Shown in pieces: positions 35,343 through 44,756 of a stretch of 64,000 bases of DNA. Position 1 is the stretch's first letter, and each line of letters starts with the position of its first letter. This stretch comes from Halobellus salinus (lineage in GTDB: Archaea; Halobacteriota; Halobacteria; Halobacteriales; Haloferacaceae). The notes beneath the pieces were generated by a model, which was not told the origin of the DNA, ran no database searches, and saw nothing but the letters and a program-made list of their open reading frames with translations. Both the position numbers and the translations under genes were made by a program. The stretch spans positions 233,964 to 297,963 of the forward strand of contig NZ_BMOC01000002.1 in the NCBI RefSeq assembly GCF_014646875.1. Direction: 5' to 3'.

Positions 35343-35834
35343 ATGCGCCGTGACATCAGCTCGGGGACCCGCCTCACACGCACTGCGGTTGTTCTGCTCA
35401 CGTGTGCGATGGTTGTCGCTGCCGTTGCCCCTCTGGCGGCTCCGGTCCGGGCGCAGTCCGACGCCGGGACCGCCGACGCGGCCGCGGACGATCAGCGGTG
35501 TTTCCCCGACAGCGGCCGGGACCTGACCATCGGCGACGGCAACCCGCACCTCAATGTGACGGTTCACACCTCGCTTTTCACCAGCCCGTCGCCGCCGAGC
35601 GCGCTGGGGATCGCGGCGCGTGGGGTCGCCGTTGACGCCGACATCGTTGAGTTACGGACTGGCGTGCTACTTGAGCGCGCGCCGGAGCGTGTGTCCGCGG
35701 ACGCGGTCTGGGACTCGTTCGTGATCCTGTTCGACTACCGGCTTTCGCTGCCGATGTTCGCCGACTCGATTGACGACTCAACGTACGAACCCGCGGGCGG
35801 GCCGGTGTCGGGCGTAGAGACACGAGGGTGTTGA
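35343..35834 (+). CDS. secreted haloarchaeal protein of unknown function
   Basis: A 163-residue protein with an N-terminal signal (TRTAVVLLTCAMVVAAVAPLAAPVRAQ, cleavage likely after AQS). The mature part has CFPDSG, TIGDGNPHLNVTVHTSLFT and a C-terminal YRLSLPMF. The two cysteines (CFPD and the final GC) could pair. Leaderless promoter AACTTATTG is centred about 26 nt before the ATG. I recall similar short secreted haloarchaeal proteins but cannot name a family with confidence. Confidence 0.7.
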   Translation: MRRDISSGTRLTRTAVVLLTCAMVVAAVAPLAAPVRAQSDAGTADAAADDQRCFPDSGRDLTIGDGNPHLNVTVHTSLFTSPSPPSALGIAARGVAVDADIVELRTGVLLERAPERVSADAVWDSFVILFDYRLSLPMFADSIDDSTYEPAGGPVSGVETRGC

Positions 35835-35914
35835 GGCCGGTGAGGTCGTCGCGGCCCCTGAAGTCGTCGGCACCGGTGTCCGTCGATCGGGTCCCGCGAC
35901 CTCGCTGACCCGGT

Positions 35915-37060
35915 TCAGCCTCTGAGCGCCTCCACCGGGAGGTCGTTGGCGGCTTTCCACGCGGGATAGAGCCCGCTCAAGACGCTCGCCGTCACGGCGA
36001 ACCCGAAGCCGTACCCCAGGTATCGGAGGCTGGCCCACCCGAACACCAGGGTGTAGTCGTCCGCGAGCAAGTCGAAGATTATGAGTCCGGTGCCGAACGA
36101 GGCAGCGGCGCCGACCACACCGCCGATCACGCCGAGGAACGCCGCTTCCGCCAGGATCATCCGGAGCACCTCGCCCCGCCGGATCCCCACCGCGCGGAGG
36201 ACCCCGATCTCCCCGCGGCGCTCGATCGTACTCATAAGCATCACGTTAAGAATGGCGACGCTCGCAACGACAAGAGAGATTGCACCGATCCCGAGCAGCG
36301 CGAGATTGAGCGTGTCGAAAAAGGAGTTCACGTTCTCTTGGATGCTCGCAAAGTTCGTGATCGACAGTTTCTCTTCGTCGCCCTCGTTGAACCGTGATTC
36401 GAGCGTTGACACGGTCTCCTGTGCTTCGTCACCGTTCGCGGCGACGATCGTCACCGAGTCGTAGCCCTCCTGTTCGTCGAGCGCCGCGATCGGGATGACG
36501 AGTTCGCTCCCGCTGCCGAACCCGTCGCCGGATTCGACGAGCCCCCGAACGCGGTAGAGCCGCCCGTCGTACGTCACCGGGTCGCCGAGTTCGACCCCCA
36601 ACCGCTGCGCCGTCTCGTTTGTGAGCAGTGCGCCCGATTGGAGCCGCTCCGGGGAGTCTCCGGTAGAGACGGTGTACAGCGCGTCTGCGTTCGTGACTCC
36701 GGTCACGCTCACAAACGCCTCCTCGCCGTCCCGCGAGGACAGCGTCGTGCTGTTCGTCCGCTTTGGGACGACCGGCGCGTCGGCGACGACGCTCCGGATG
36801 GCGTCGACCTGTTCGTCGGTCACACCGTCCGTGTCGCTGTCCACTCCTGATCTGACCGTCACCTCGTTGGCGAGGCCGCCGAGGTTGGTGGTCGCCTGTT
36901 GTTGGATCGCAACGCCGGCGATCCCGAGCGACGCGATGGCGACAACGCCGATCACGATCCCGAGGGTCGCGAGTGCGGTCCGGACCCGGTTCCGGCCGAG
37001 GTTGCGCCACGCCATCACGACGCTCGGGAACCGCCACACCAGGTCGGCGAGGCGGCTCAC
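35915..37060 (-). CDS. MacB/FtsX-type ABC transporter permease
   Basis: A 381-residue permease. One N-terminal membrane helix ([23 protein letters not shown]) is followed by a long extracellular MacB-PCD-type domain (about 45-250) and three C-terminal helices with the family signature [36 protein letters not shown]. It forms an export or envelope-remodelling complex with the ATPase immediately upstream (4-nt overlap, 37057-37060). It is the last gene of a three-gene minus-strand operon. Confidence 0.88.
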   Translation of the reverse strand: MSRLADLVWRFPSVVMAWRNLGRNRVRTALATLGIVIGVVAIASLGIAGVAIQQQATTNLGGLANEVTVRSGVDSDTDGVTDEQVDAIRSVVADAPVVPKRTNSTTLSSRDGEEAFVSVTGVTNADALYTVSTGDSPERLQSGALLTNETAQRLGVELGDPVTYDGRLYRVRGLVESGDGFGSGSELVIPIAALDEQEGYDSVTIVAANGDEAQETVSTLESRFNEGDEEKLSITNFASIQENVNSFFDTLNLALLGIGAISLVVASVAILNVMLMSTIERRGEIGVLRAVGIRRGEVLRMILAEAAFLGVIGGVVGAAASFGTGLIIFDLLADDYTLVFGWASLRYLGYGFGFAVTASVLSGLYPAWKAANDLPVEALRG

Positions 37061-37731
37061 TGGAGCACCCCGTCCACGAGCCGTACCTCCCGGTCAGCGT
37101 ACTCAACAAGCTGTTCATCGTGGGTTACCGCCACGATCGCGACGTTCTCGTCCCGCTTGAGCCGGGTGAGCTCGTCAAGTATGGTCCGTCCGGTGTCCCG
37201 ATCCAGGTTCCCGGTCGGTTCGTCGGCTAAGAGGATGTCGGGCTCGTTGATCAGCGCCCGCGCGATCGCGACGCGCTGTTTCTGCCCGCCGGACAGCTCA
37301 TCCGGGGTGTGGTCGAGGCGGTCGCCGAGACCGACCCGACGGAGTAGGTCGGCCGCGCGGTCCGAGCGGTCCCGGGCGGTGTCCCACATCGACGGGAGTT
37401 CGACGTTCTCAGCGGCGGTAAGCATCGGCAGCAGGTGAAACGCCTGGAACACGAACCCGATTTCCGACCGGCGCTCCTCGGTGAGTTGGTCCTCCGAGAA
37501 GTCGGTCACGTCGCGGCCGTCCAGCCGGACCACGCCCTCGGAGGGCGTATCCAGCAGGCCGACCAGGTTGAGCATCGTGCTCTTGCCGGAGCCGGAGGGG
37601 CCGATCACCGTGACCATCTCGCCGCGCTCGGCGCCGAAGTCGACGCCCGCGAGCGCTTCGATCACCTCACCGCCGGTGTGGTACCGCTTGACCGCGTTCT
37701 CGAGTGCGATAACCGTCATCGGCTGCGCCAT
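37057..37731 (-). CDS. MacB/LolD-type ABC transporter ATPase
   Basis: A 224-residue ATPase. Walker [16 protein letters not shown] is at about 44-58, the Q-loop at FQAFHLLP, the signature [19 protein letters not shown] and Walker [13 protein letters not shown], the LolD/MacB form. It pairs with the permease at 35915-37060. Its start overlaps the end of the CARDB-type gene by 16 nt. MTVIALE (start at 37719) is an alternative start. Confidence 0.9.
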   Translation of the reverse strand: MAQPMTVIALENAVKRYHTGGEVIEALAGVDFGAERGEMVTVIGPSGSGKSTMLNLVGLLDTPSEGVVRLDGRDVTDFSEDQLTEERRSEIGFVFQAFHLLPMLTAAENVELPSMWDTARDRSDRAADLLRRVGLGDRLDHTPDELSGGQKQRVAIARALINEPDILLADEPTGNLDRDTGRTILDELTRLKRDENVAIVAVTHDEQLVEYADREVRLVDGVLQ

Positions 37732-38918
37732 CGGTAGAGCGCGACGCCGCCCACGATGCTAGCCACGACAACGGCGCCGCCGACGAGTTGGAGCGGGAGC
37801 CCGCCGGAGCCGTCCGACCCCGGACCACCCGGGCCGTCGCCCGACGCGGCGCCGCCGGGCGCCGCACCGACGTTCGACGACACCGGCCCGCCGGCGGTCA
37901 GATCGACCCGCTGGGTGGTGGTCACGCGCTCGTTGTCCACGATGTACGTGATCTCGACCGGGATTGACGACACGTTCGCGTCAGCCTGTGCGGTGAGCTC
38001 GAAGGTTGCGAACTCGCTGGCTTCGACGGCCCCGACGAAGTACTCGCCGGACGGCGGTGCGGGCCGCACGTCGTCCGCGTCGCCGATCCGGACCAGCACC
38101 GAGCCGGCGTCGGTGCTGCCGAGGTTGGCGGCGTCACCCTGGATCGTCACCCCGGTGCCGGCTTGGGAGGCCTCGATAGCGGTGAGCCGGACCTCACCGG
38201 GGACCCGCGTTTCCTCGTCGATATCGACGGTGAGCGACGTGTTGTGGGTGTCGCCTGCAGCGGTGTACATCGCGGTGAACTCCACGGCGTCCGCGTCGAC
38301 ATCGCCGGTGTCGAACGCGGTGGTTCCGCTGGACTCTGGCGGCACCTCGTATACGAAGTTCCGGTCAAGGAGTTCGCCGTTGGCTGTGGCGGTGATCTCG
38401 ACGTTCGAGAGGTTAGTGTTGCCGAAGTTCGTGAGCGAAACCTCAGTCGTGCCGGACGTGTTCCGTGATGTCGTCGCCGACAGGTCCGCCTTCACCGTCG
38501 GTTCGGACACGTCGATGTAGACCGGGTAGGTGTAGGAGTGGTACGCCCCGTCTTCGTCGCGGACACCGAGGTTGACGTCAAGCCGTTTTTTTCCGGCGGT
38601 CTCGAACGTCGTTGAGACCGGCACCGAGAGGGTGCCACCGGGGGCGATCGACCCGACGTCTTCCCCGCGGGCGAACTCTTCGGTGGTTCCCGGCGTTCGG
38701 ACGTAGAGGTCGGTCACCTCAACAGTCGTGTCGCTGTTCTCCAGGTTCGATATCGTCGCCTCGATCGTGACCTGCTCGCCGGTGTTGGGGTCGTCGGGTG
38801 CCACCGTCACCGATGATAACTGCACGGCCGGGTTCGCGGCTGTCACCGCGACGGCGCCCGTGCCGCCGATCAGTACGAGGAGGGCTACGAACAGTCGTGG
38901 GAGGGGGGACCAACGCAT
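37716..38918 (-). CDS. exported CARDB-like protein with C-terminal membrane anchor
   Basis: A 400-residue envelope protein with a signal helix (PRLFVALLVLIGGTGAVAVTAANPA), three immunoglobulin-like CARDB-type modules (ATISNLENSDTTVEVTDLYV, EVSLTNFGNTNLSNVEITATANG, GDAANLGSTDAGSVLVRIGDA), a Gly/Ser/Pro linker and a C-terminal helix ending LYRWRSR. ATG 38918 is supported by TTATTAC centred about 28 nt upstream. It is the first gene of the MacB-type operon, so it may be the adaptor or the substrate contact of that exporter. Confidence 0.78.
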   Translation of the reverse strand: MRWSPLPRLFVALLVLIGGTGAVAVTAANPAVQLSSVTVAPDDPNTGEQVTIEATISNLENSDTTVEVTDLYVRTPGTTEEFARGEDVGSIAPGGTLSVPVSTTFETAGKKRLDVNLGVRDEDGAYHSYTYPVYIDVSEPTVKADLSATTSRNTSGTTEVSLTNFGNTNLSNVEITATANGELLDRNFVYEVPPESSGTTAFDTGDVDADAVEFTAMYTAAGDTHNTSLTVDIDEETRVPGEVRLTAIEASQAGTGVTIQGDAANLGSTDAGSVLVRIGDADDVRPAPPSGEYFVGAVEASEFATFELTAQADANVSSIPVEITYIVDNERVTTTQRVDLTAGGPVSSNVGAAPGGAASGDGPGGPGSDGSGGLPLQLVGGAVVVASIVGGVALYRWRSR

Positions 38919-39061
38919 CGGCGGCGGGTAGTGGCTTCTGGTAATAATCACTACCGGTTTCGAGTCAACGACGCGGATGAGCCGCCGGGAGCGGACAGCG
39001 ACCGCCGGGAGCACGGGTCGGTCGGGAAGGGGTTCTTGTCGCTCCGGTTCCAACTGCGGGT

Positions 39062-39475
39062 ATGGCGACTGAACCGCCGGAGTCCGACGAGATTCCCGAC
39101 TCGGAAGCGGAGTGGCGCGACCGACTCACCGACGAGGAGTACGAGATTCTCCGGAACCGGGGGACCGAACCGAAATTCAGCGGCGACTACCTCGACGTGA
39201 AAGACGATGGCACCTTCCGGTGTGCAGGGTGTGGGACCGAACTGTTCGACAGCGACACCAAATTCGACTCCAACTCGGGGTGGCCGTCCTTCTTCGACGC
39301 CAACGGTGACGCCGTCGAGACCGAGACCGACACCCGACACGGAATGCGGCGCGTTGAGGTGCTGTGTAGCGCCTGCGGCGGTCACTTGGGGCACGTCTTC
39401 GACGACGGGCCCGACCCCACGGGGAAGCGCTACTGCATCAACTCCGTGGCGCTGGAGTTCGACCCCGAGGAGTGA
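39062..39475 (+). CDS. msrB: peptide methionine-(R)-sulfoxide reductase
   Basis: A 137-residue MsrB. It has zinc cysteines CAGC (54, 57) and CSAC (102, 105), GWPSFFDA, GHLGHVFDDGP and the catalytic Cys125 in RYCINSVAL. It repairs oxidised methionine residues using thioredoxin. Length and all key residues match the family. It is transcribed alone, divergently from the CARDB-type operon. Confidence 0.95.
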   Translation: MATEPPESDEIPDSEAEWRDRLTDEEYEILRNRGTEPKFSGDYLDVKDDGTFRCAGCGTELFDSDTKFDSNSGWPSFFDANGDAVETETDTRHGMRRVEVLCSACGGHLGHVFDDGPDPTGKRYCINSVALEFDPEE

Positions 39476-39499
39476 CAGGCCACGCGCCGCCGCTCGCGG

Positions 39500-39934
39500 T
39501 CACTCCTCTGTGACGAGGTTGACGGTCAGCACCGGCACCGGCGCGCGGGCGACAACTTCTTGCGAGACGCTCCCCACCATACTGTTTGCGTAATCGCCGC
39601 GGCGGGTCCCCATCGCGACGAGGTCGGCGTCGGCCGAACCGACACAGGAAACAATCTCATCGGCGGGGTCGCCCTGTCTGATCCCGGTCGTGACGTCGAT
39701 CCCCGCCTCCCGAAGCCGGGTGGCCGCGCGGTCGGTCGCGGCTTCGCCTTCCCCGGTCAGTTCGGAGAGCACCTCGTCTTTCATCTCGTCGTCAAGCGTG
39801 AGGAACGCTCGGTCGTCGATGACGTACAGAACGTGAACCGCGGCGTCGCGCCGGTCGGCGATATCGGCCGCGGTCCGCACGACCGCGTCCATGGAGTCGG
39901 CGCCGTCCGTCGGCAGCAGGATGCGCTCAAACAT
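39500..39934 (-). CDS. universal stress protein (UspA) family
   Basis: A 144-residue Usp protein. It starts MFERILLPTDGADSMDAVV and contains ADLVAMGTRRGDYANSMVGSVSQEVVARAPVPVLTV, the ATP-binding loop pattern. The ATG at 39961 adds nine residues and has GGAGG before it, but GGATATAGG lies just upstream of 39961 and would put the transcript start after it, so I favour 39934. The role is stress response by family. Confidence 0.85.
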   Translation of the reverse strand: MFERILLPTDGADSMDAVVRTAADIADRRDAAVHVLYVIDDRAFLTLDDEMKDEVLSELTGEGEAATDRAATRLREAGIDVTTGIRQGDPADEIVSCVGSADADLVAMGTRRGDYANSMVGSVSQEVVARAPVPVLTVNLVTEE

Positions 39935-40029
39935 CTCTGTGCTTCGTTCTGACTCCGGCATCCTATATCCTCCTTTTCTGTCGCGCCGCGAGCGGGGCGT
40001 TCAAGTCGCTCCCGACCGACCGTCCGACA

Positions 40030-41640
40030 ATGGCTCTGCGGTTCGGCCCTGACAGGCTACCGACACGGCCGGAAATCGCGGTGTTCGTCTCCGGGGTAAC
40101 GAGTATGGGACTCGAGATCCTCGCCGGCCGGATCCTCGCGCCGGAGTTCGGCAGCAGTATCTACACCTGGGGCGGGATCATCGGCGTCTCTCTGGCCGCG
40201 CTCAGCCTGGGCTATCACCGCGGCGGGAAGCGCGCCGCCGAGAACGCCTCCCACTCCCGGCTGATCGCCGTCTTCCTCGCGACCGGGCTCTGCGTCGCCG
40301 GGATCGTGCTGTTCGGCGACCTGATCGTCCAATCGACTGGAGTACTACCGCTCCCGAGCCGGTTCGTCTCCCTCCCCGCGATCACGATCCTGTTCGGCCC
40401 GCCGACCTACCTCCTGGGGTACGTGAGCCCCTACGCCGCGGAGCTCGCCGGCGGCGACGTGGGTGCGACCGCTGGCCACGTGTACGCGTTGGGGACGGTC
40501 GGTTCGATCGTGGGGGCGTTCGCCACGACCTACGTGCTCGTTCCTGCGCTGTCGATCCCCCAGATCGGGCTGGTGATCGGGCTCTCGGCGGTCGTCGCCG
40601 CCGTCGCGGTCGCCGCACCCGAGTTCGGGGACGGGACAGGGCTCCGTGTCGGCGGGGTCGCGGCCGCGTTGGTTCTCGCGGCGGTGGTCGGCGGGGTCGG
40701 CCCGAGCCTCGCCGGCGACACCGTCTACGGAACGCAGACGGCGTACCAAGAGCTCAGGGTCGTCGACCGCGGCGACACCCGGACGCTGTACCTCGACGGC
40801 CAACCACACAGCGCGATGGACCTCGACGACCCCAACCGGCACGTCTTCGACTACACCCGCTACTTCCACGCGTCGCTGCTTTTTATCGACGACACCGACG
40901 TCGATCGGGTGCTGTTCATCGGCGGCGGTGGGTTCACCGGGCCGCGGATCTTCCACGAGATGTACCCGAATGCCACCGTCGATGTCGTGGAGTTGGATCC
41001 GGCGGTGATCGACGCCGCCGATCGCTACTTCGGGATCCCCGACTCCCCACGGATGAACGTCCACCGAGGCGACGGCCGGCGGTTCCTCGAGGAGACGAAC
41101 CGCACCTACGACGTGATCGTGCTCGACGCCTACCGGAAGGACAGCGTGCCGTTTCAGTTGACGACGGTGGCGTTCATGCAGCGGGCGTCAGACCGCCTCG
41201 ACGACGACGGCGTGTTGCTCGCGAACCTCATCTCGGCGCCCTCAGGTCCGGCTTCGAAGTTCTACCGGGCGGAGTACAAGACGATGCGACAGGTCTTCCC
41301 GCGGGTCTACAGCTTCCCGACCGCCGGAGGGCCGGTGGTCCAAAACGTCGAAGTCGTCGCGACCAAACGGGATGGACTGGTGACTGAATCCGAGCTCCGA
41401 GCCCGGAACGAGCGACGCGACATCGGCATCGATCTCTCGGCGGAGCTCGACTCCTACCGTCGGGACGAGCCGACCGACGACGTGCCGGTCCTGCGCGACG
41501 ACCGCGCGCCGGTCGACAGCCTGCTCGACGGGATGACCGGCCAGCGGTACGTCCAGGTGCGCGCGAACGAGTCGACAGACGCCGCGGAACCGGCCAGCCT
41601 CAACGGGAGCGCGGAACGGGTCACCGTCGTGGCGGCGTAG
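40030..41640 (+). CDS. polytopic membrane protein fused to spermidine-synthase-like domain
   Basis: A 536-residue protein. Residues 1-235 hold about seven membrane helices (GMEILAGRILAPEFG-like start, seen here as TSMGLEILAGRILAPEFG). Residues 250-450 are a spermidine-synthase-fold domain with FIGGGGFTGPRIFHE, VDVVELDPAVIDAADRYF and YDVIVLDAYRKDSVPFQLTT. The fusion is a known membrane-anchored aminopropyltransferase-like family, but the polyamine activity is unproven. The C-terminal 80 residues are acidic and disordered. Confidence 0.85.
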   Translation: MALRFGPDRLPTRPEIAVFVSGVTSMGLEILAGRILAPEFGSSIYTWGGIIGVSLAALSLGYHRGGKRAAENASHSRLIAVFLATGLCVAGIVLFGDLIVQSTGVLPLPSRFVSLPAITILFGPPTYLLGYVSPYAAELAGGDVGATAGHVYALGTVGSIVGAFATTYVLVPALSIPQIGLVIGLSAVVAAVAVAAPEFGDGTGLRVGGVAAALVLAAVVGGVGPSLAGDTVYGTQTAYQELRVVDRGDTRTLYLDGQPHSAMDLDDPNRHVFDYTRYFHASLLFIDDTDVDRVLFIGGGGFTGPRIFHEMYPNATVDVVELDPAVIDAADRYFGIPDSPRMNVHRGDGRRFLEETNRTYDVIVLDAYRKDSVPFQLTTVAFMQRASDRLDDDGVLLANLISAPSGPASKFYRAEYKTMRQVFPRVYSFPTAGGPVVQNVEVVATKRDGLVTESELRARNERRDIGIDLSAELDSYRRDEPTDDVPVLRDDRAPVDSLLDGMTGQRYVQVRANESTDAAEPASLNGSAERVTVVAA

Positions 41641-41667
41641 CCCCCGGATGGCGGGTTCGACCCGGGC

Positions 41668-42417
41668 TCAGAACCCACCGTAGCGGATGTAAACCATAAT
41701 CGCGACGATGCTGAGTTGGAGGACGCCCTGCACGCCGCTCAGTTTCGCGTTCCGCATCCCAATCGACCCGATGAGGTCGGTGTCAGGCTGTTCGGACGTC
41801 ATCTCCAGGTACATCCGGGCCTCGCCGGGCAGCAGGACGCCGAACCCGATGATCGTGAGCACGGTCACCACCGCCATCGCCGCCAGGATCGCGGGCCCGG
41901 GCATTGCGAACGTCCCGAGGTTTGCGACGAGCGAGGCGGCACCGCCCCCGACGATGAGTGCGAACAACGCGAGCCACCGCCAGTCGGTGAACGCGTCGAA
42001 CTGGTAGCCCACCGCGAGCAGCGCGGGCCCCATCGCCAGTATGGAAAAGACGCCACCCCACGCGGCCAGCCCCGGAAGCAGCCCCAGGTTTGCCGCCAGC
42101 ACCATCCCGCCGAAGATAGTAACAAAGGCGAGCGTGGGCATCAAAAAGGTCATCTTCGGGGTGAACCGCTGGAAGACTGCGGCGCGCTCCTCGACTGCGA
42201 GCCCCCCCAAGACCGGGCCGACCACCATCGCCATGAACAGGTCGATGCCGGTCCACAGCACCCCTGCCATCACGTGGACGTAAGTCAGTTGTTGGGTGGT
42301 GCCGAACAGCACCGCACCCACGAACAGCGCGACCGGAACCAGGACCGCGCCGGCACCGAAGACCGGATTCGCGCGGTTCGCCATCCCCCTGATCGTGCCA
42401 GTGACCGAGACACTCAT
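41668..42417 (-). CDS. six-helix membrane protein of unknown function
   Basis: A 249-residue hydrophobic protein with about six membrane helices. It has conserved-looking LTYVHVMAGVLWTGIDLFMAMVVGP (His and Trp in a helix) and RFTPKMTFLMPTLAFVTIFGGM. The pattern recalls DUF2269/CopD-like membrane proteins. The ATG at 42417 is supported by ATATTTATTG centred about 28 nt upstream. Longer in-frame starts run into non-coding repeat DNA. The function is unknown. Confidence 0.75.
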   Translation of the reverse strand: MSVSVTGTIRGMANRANPVFGAGAVLVPVALFVGAVLFGTTQQLTYVHVMAGVLWTGIDLFMAMVVGPVLGGLAVEERAAVFQRFTPKMTFLMPTLAFVTIFGGMVLAANLGLLPGLAAWGGVFSILAMGPALLAVGYQFDAFTDWRWLALFALIVGGGAASLVANLGTFAMPGPAILAAMAVVTVLTIIGFGVLLPGEARMYLEMTSEQPDTDLIGSIGMRNAKLSGVQGVLQLSIVAIMVYIRYGGF

Positions 42418-42516
42418 ACGCCGTATGCCGATCGTTTGATCAATAAATATCCGTCGGACCGCCCATATATTACGTCGGGTCCGCTTCCGGGGGTCGTGTT
42501 TCGTTACGCGATTGCT

Positions 42517-42564
42517 GGCCAGAACCCCGCCCTCGGGCGAGAGTCCCGCGAGTCGGGCGGGACC
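42517..42564 (-). repeat. dispersed 48-bp repeat, copy B
   Basis: This is the reverse complement of 6089-6136 with about 42 of 48 matches, including the same GTCCCGC/GCGGGAC hairpin. Both copies are flanked by GC-rich inverted repeats in gene-free DNA. Confidence 0.6.
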
Positions 42565-42740
42565 GGAGCTCTCGCCGGAAGCCGGCGCGGAGCGCCGGCG
42601 ATGGAACAAGCGGGACACCGATGGACACGAAGCGTCCATCGGGACCGGACAGGGCCGCGGTCTCAACGATGTTGATTTTGGCTATGAACCGTGGCAAACA
42701 CCGACTCAACTGCCAGTTCTCCACGCACATCCTATGTTAT

Positions 42741-42890
42741 CGTATTGTTTGGAAAGAATTTGTCGATTACCGTATTGTTTGGAAAGAATTTGTCGATTAC
42801 CGTATTGTTTGGAAAGAATTTGTCGGTTATCGTATTGTTTGGAAAGAATTTGTCGGTTATCGTATTGTTTGGAAAGAATTTGTCGATTCA
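42741..42890. repeat. five contiguous copies of an AT-rich 30-bp repeat
   Basis: Units start at 42741, 42771, 42801, 42831 and 42861. All share CGTATTGTTTGGAAAGAATT followed by TGTCG. Only the last five bases vary: units 1 and 2 end ATTAC, units 3 and 4 GTTAT and unit 5 ATTCA. The repeat is far richer in A+T than the surrounding DNA, has no spacers and lies between two genes. Thirty bp is three helical turns, so each unit presents the same face. Confidence 0.97.
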
Positions 42891-43040
42891 TCTCACGATT
42901 GAAGTTGTGGGTTTTCTCCTTTTTTATAACGCTTCCGTAATCGGGGTCACACACGTCGTACCGGCGCGAACAGACACCGGCCGTCGGCCGCCCCGGCGGA
43001 TCCGGACGGCTTTTGCACCGGGAGCACCCACCGGAGACCG

Positions 43041-44756
43041 ATGGACGAGGACCTCCGCGAGCGCGTCGAGCGGGCGGCCGAGAAACACGCCTTACTCAAC
43101 GCGGTCAAGTACGACAGCGACGCCGACGTCGGCGCGATTATGGGCCCGCTGATGGGCGAGAACCCCGATTTCCGCCCCCACGGTGACGAGATCCCGGGCG
43201 TCGTCGGCGGGGTGGTGGCGCGCGTCAACGACCTCCCGCCCGCCGAGAAACGGGAGCGCCTCGAAGAACTCGCCCCCGACGAGCTGGCGGAGATCGAAGC
43301 CGAAGGTGAGAAAACGGACCACGACCTTCCCGACCTCCCGAACGTCGACGCGTACGACAGCGTGCGGATGCGCGCCGCCCCCAACCCCAACGGCCCGTGG
43401 CACATCGGCCACGCCCGGATGCCCGCCGTGATCGGGACGTACAAGCAGCGGTACGACGGCTCCTTCGTCGTCCGGTTCGACGACACCGACCCCGAGACGA
43501 AGCGCCCGGACCTCGCTGCCTACGACGCGATCCTCGACGACATCGAGTATCTGGGGTTCGAGCCCGACGAGGTGCTCCTCGCGTCGGACCGCCTCGAAAC
43601 CTACTACGATCACGCCCGCGACCTGATCGACGCCGGCGGCGCGTACACCTGCTCGTGTGGGGCCGAGGACTTCTCCGACATGAAAAACGCCGCCGAGGCG
43701 TGTCCCCACCGCGACAAAGACCGCGAGACCGTCCGCGAGGAGTTCACGGCGATGGTTGACGGCGCGTACGACGCCGGGGAGATGGTGCTCCGGGTCCGGA
43801 CCGACATCAACCACAAAAACCCCGCACTCCGCGACTGGGTGGCGTTCCGGATGATCGACACGCCGCACCCGAGGCCCGAGGCCGACGCGTACCGGTGCTG
43901 GCCGATGCTCGACTTCCAGTCGGGGGTCGACGACCACCTCACGGGCGTCACGCACATCATTCGCGGGATCGACCTCCAGGATTCGGCGAAGCGCCAGCGG
44001 TTCGTCTACGACTACTTCGGGTGGGAGTACCCCGAAGTCGTCCACTGGGGACACGTCCAGGTCGACGCCTACGACGTCCGGCTCTCCACGTCGGCGCTGA
44101 AAGCGAAGATCGACGCGGGCGGGCTTGACGGGTGGGACGATCCCCGAGCCCCGACGCTCGCCAGCCTCCGCCGGCGGGGCGTCCGCGGCGAGGCCGTCGT
44201 GGAAGCGCTTGCGGCGCTCGGCACCTCCACCTCGAACGTCGACCTCGCGATGAGTTCGGTCTACGCGGCGAACCGCGACCTCGTCGACGACGACGCCGAC
44301 CGGTACTTTCTGGTGCGCGACGGCGAGCGGTTCGAGGTCGACGGCGGTCCGGACGCCGGCCACCCGCCGCTGCACCCCGACCACGAGGACCGCGGGGAGC
44401 GGACGATCCCCGTCGACGGGGGCGTCGTGCTTGAACCCGAGGACGTTCCTGACCAGGGCGACCGCGTCTGGCTCAAAGGGTGCGCCTGCGTCCGGCGCGA
44501 CGGCGACCGACTCGCCGTGACCGACGACGACATCGAGGTGGTCCGGTCCGGCGACGCCGACGTGATCCACTGGGCGCCCGCCGAGGGGACCGTCCCCGTC
44601 CGGATGCGAACCCCCGACGGCGACGTGCACGGCGTGGCTGAACCCGACTTCGCCGCCACCGCCATCGGCGACGTGGTCCAGTTCGAGCGGATCGGGTTCG
44701 TCCGCGTGGACGACCACGCCGACGACGGGAGCGTCGTCTACTGGGCGCACCCGTAG
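43041..44756 (+). CDS. gltX: glutamyl-tRNA synthetase, archaeal type
   Basis: A 571-residue class I aminoacyl-tRNA synthetase. It has an N-terminal archaeal extension (about 1-100), the HIGH motif in PNPNGPWHIGHAR (121-124), VRFDDTDPETKRP for glutamate binding, a DHLTGVTHIIRG helix and the KMSKS-loop region LSTSALKAKI near 350. It is followed by the beta-barrel anticodon domain of the archaeal/eukaryotic type. It charges tRNA-Glu, and in archaea also tRNA-Gln for later amidation. The likely promoter is the T-rich TATA near 42925. Confidence 0.95.
   Translation: MDEDLRERVERAAEKHALLNAVKYDSDADVGAIMGPLMGENPDFRPHGDEIPGVVGGVVARVNDLPPAEKRERLEELAPDELAEIEAEGEKTDHDLPDLPNVDAYDSVRMRAAPNPNGPWHIGHARMPAVIGTYKQRYDGSFVVRFDDTDPETKRPDLAAYDAILDDIEYLGFEPDEVLLASDRLETYYDHARDLIDAGGAYTCSCGAEDFSDMKNAAEACPHRDKDRETVREEFTAMVDGAYDAGEMVLRVRTDINHKNPALRDWVAFRMIDTPHPRPEADAYRCWPMLDFQSGVDDHLTGVTHIIRGIDLQDSAKRQRFVYDYFGWEYPEVVHWGHVQVDAYDVRLSTSALKAKIDAGGLDGWDDPRAPTLASLRRRGVRGEAVVEALAALGTSTSNVDLAMSSVYAANRDLVDDDADRYFLVRDGERFEVDGGPDAGHPPLHPDHEDRGERTIPVDGGVVLEPEDVPDQGDRVWLKGCACVRRDGDRLAVTDDDIEVVRSGDADVIHWAPAEGTVPVRMRTPDGDVHGVAEPDFAATAIGDVVQFERIGFVRVDDHADDGSVVYWAHP

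Larger units (their letters stand above)
42418..43040. other. gene-free region with dispersed and tandem repeats upstream of gltX
   Basis: From left to right it holds the promoter of the membrane protein, copy B of the dispersed 48-bp repeat (42517-42564), GC-rich inverted repeats (GCCGGCGC/GCGCCGGC near 42585 and GATGGACAC/TCCATCGG near 42625), the AT-rich 30-bp tandem array (42741-42890) and a T-rich TTTTTTATAACG (about 42918-42931), a likely gltX promoter. No credible gene is present. Confidence 0.6.

Noticed and set aside
34680..35401. Transposase-like minus-strand ORFs between the Usp and secreted-protein genes
   Set aside because: The frames overlap the hairpin end and MITE. No transposase motif is recognisable, and composition changes along them.
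42741..42890. CRISPR array
   Set aside because: The 30-bp units are directly contiguous with no unique spacers, and no cas genes are in the window.
42621..42954. Short proteins made of RIVWKEFVDY-type or NRQILSKQYD-type repeats
   Set aside because: Because the unit is 30 nt, most frames stay open through the array. The flanking sequence is not protein-like and lacks a well-placed promoter.
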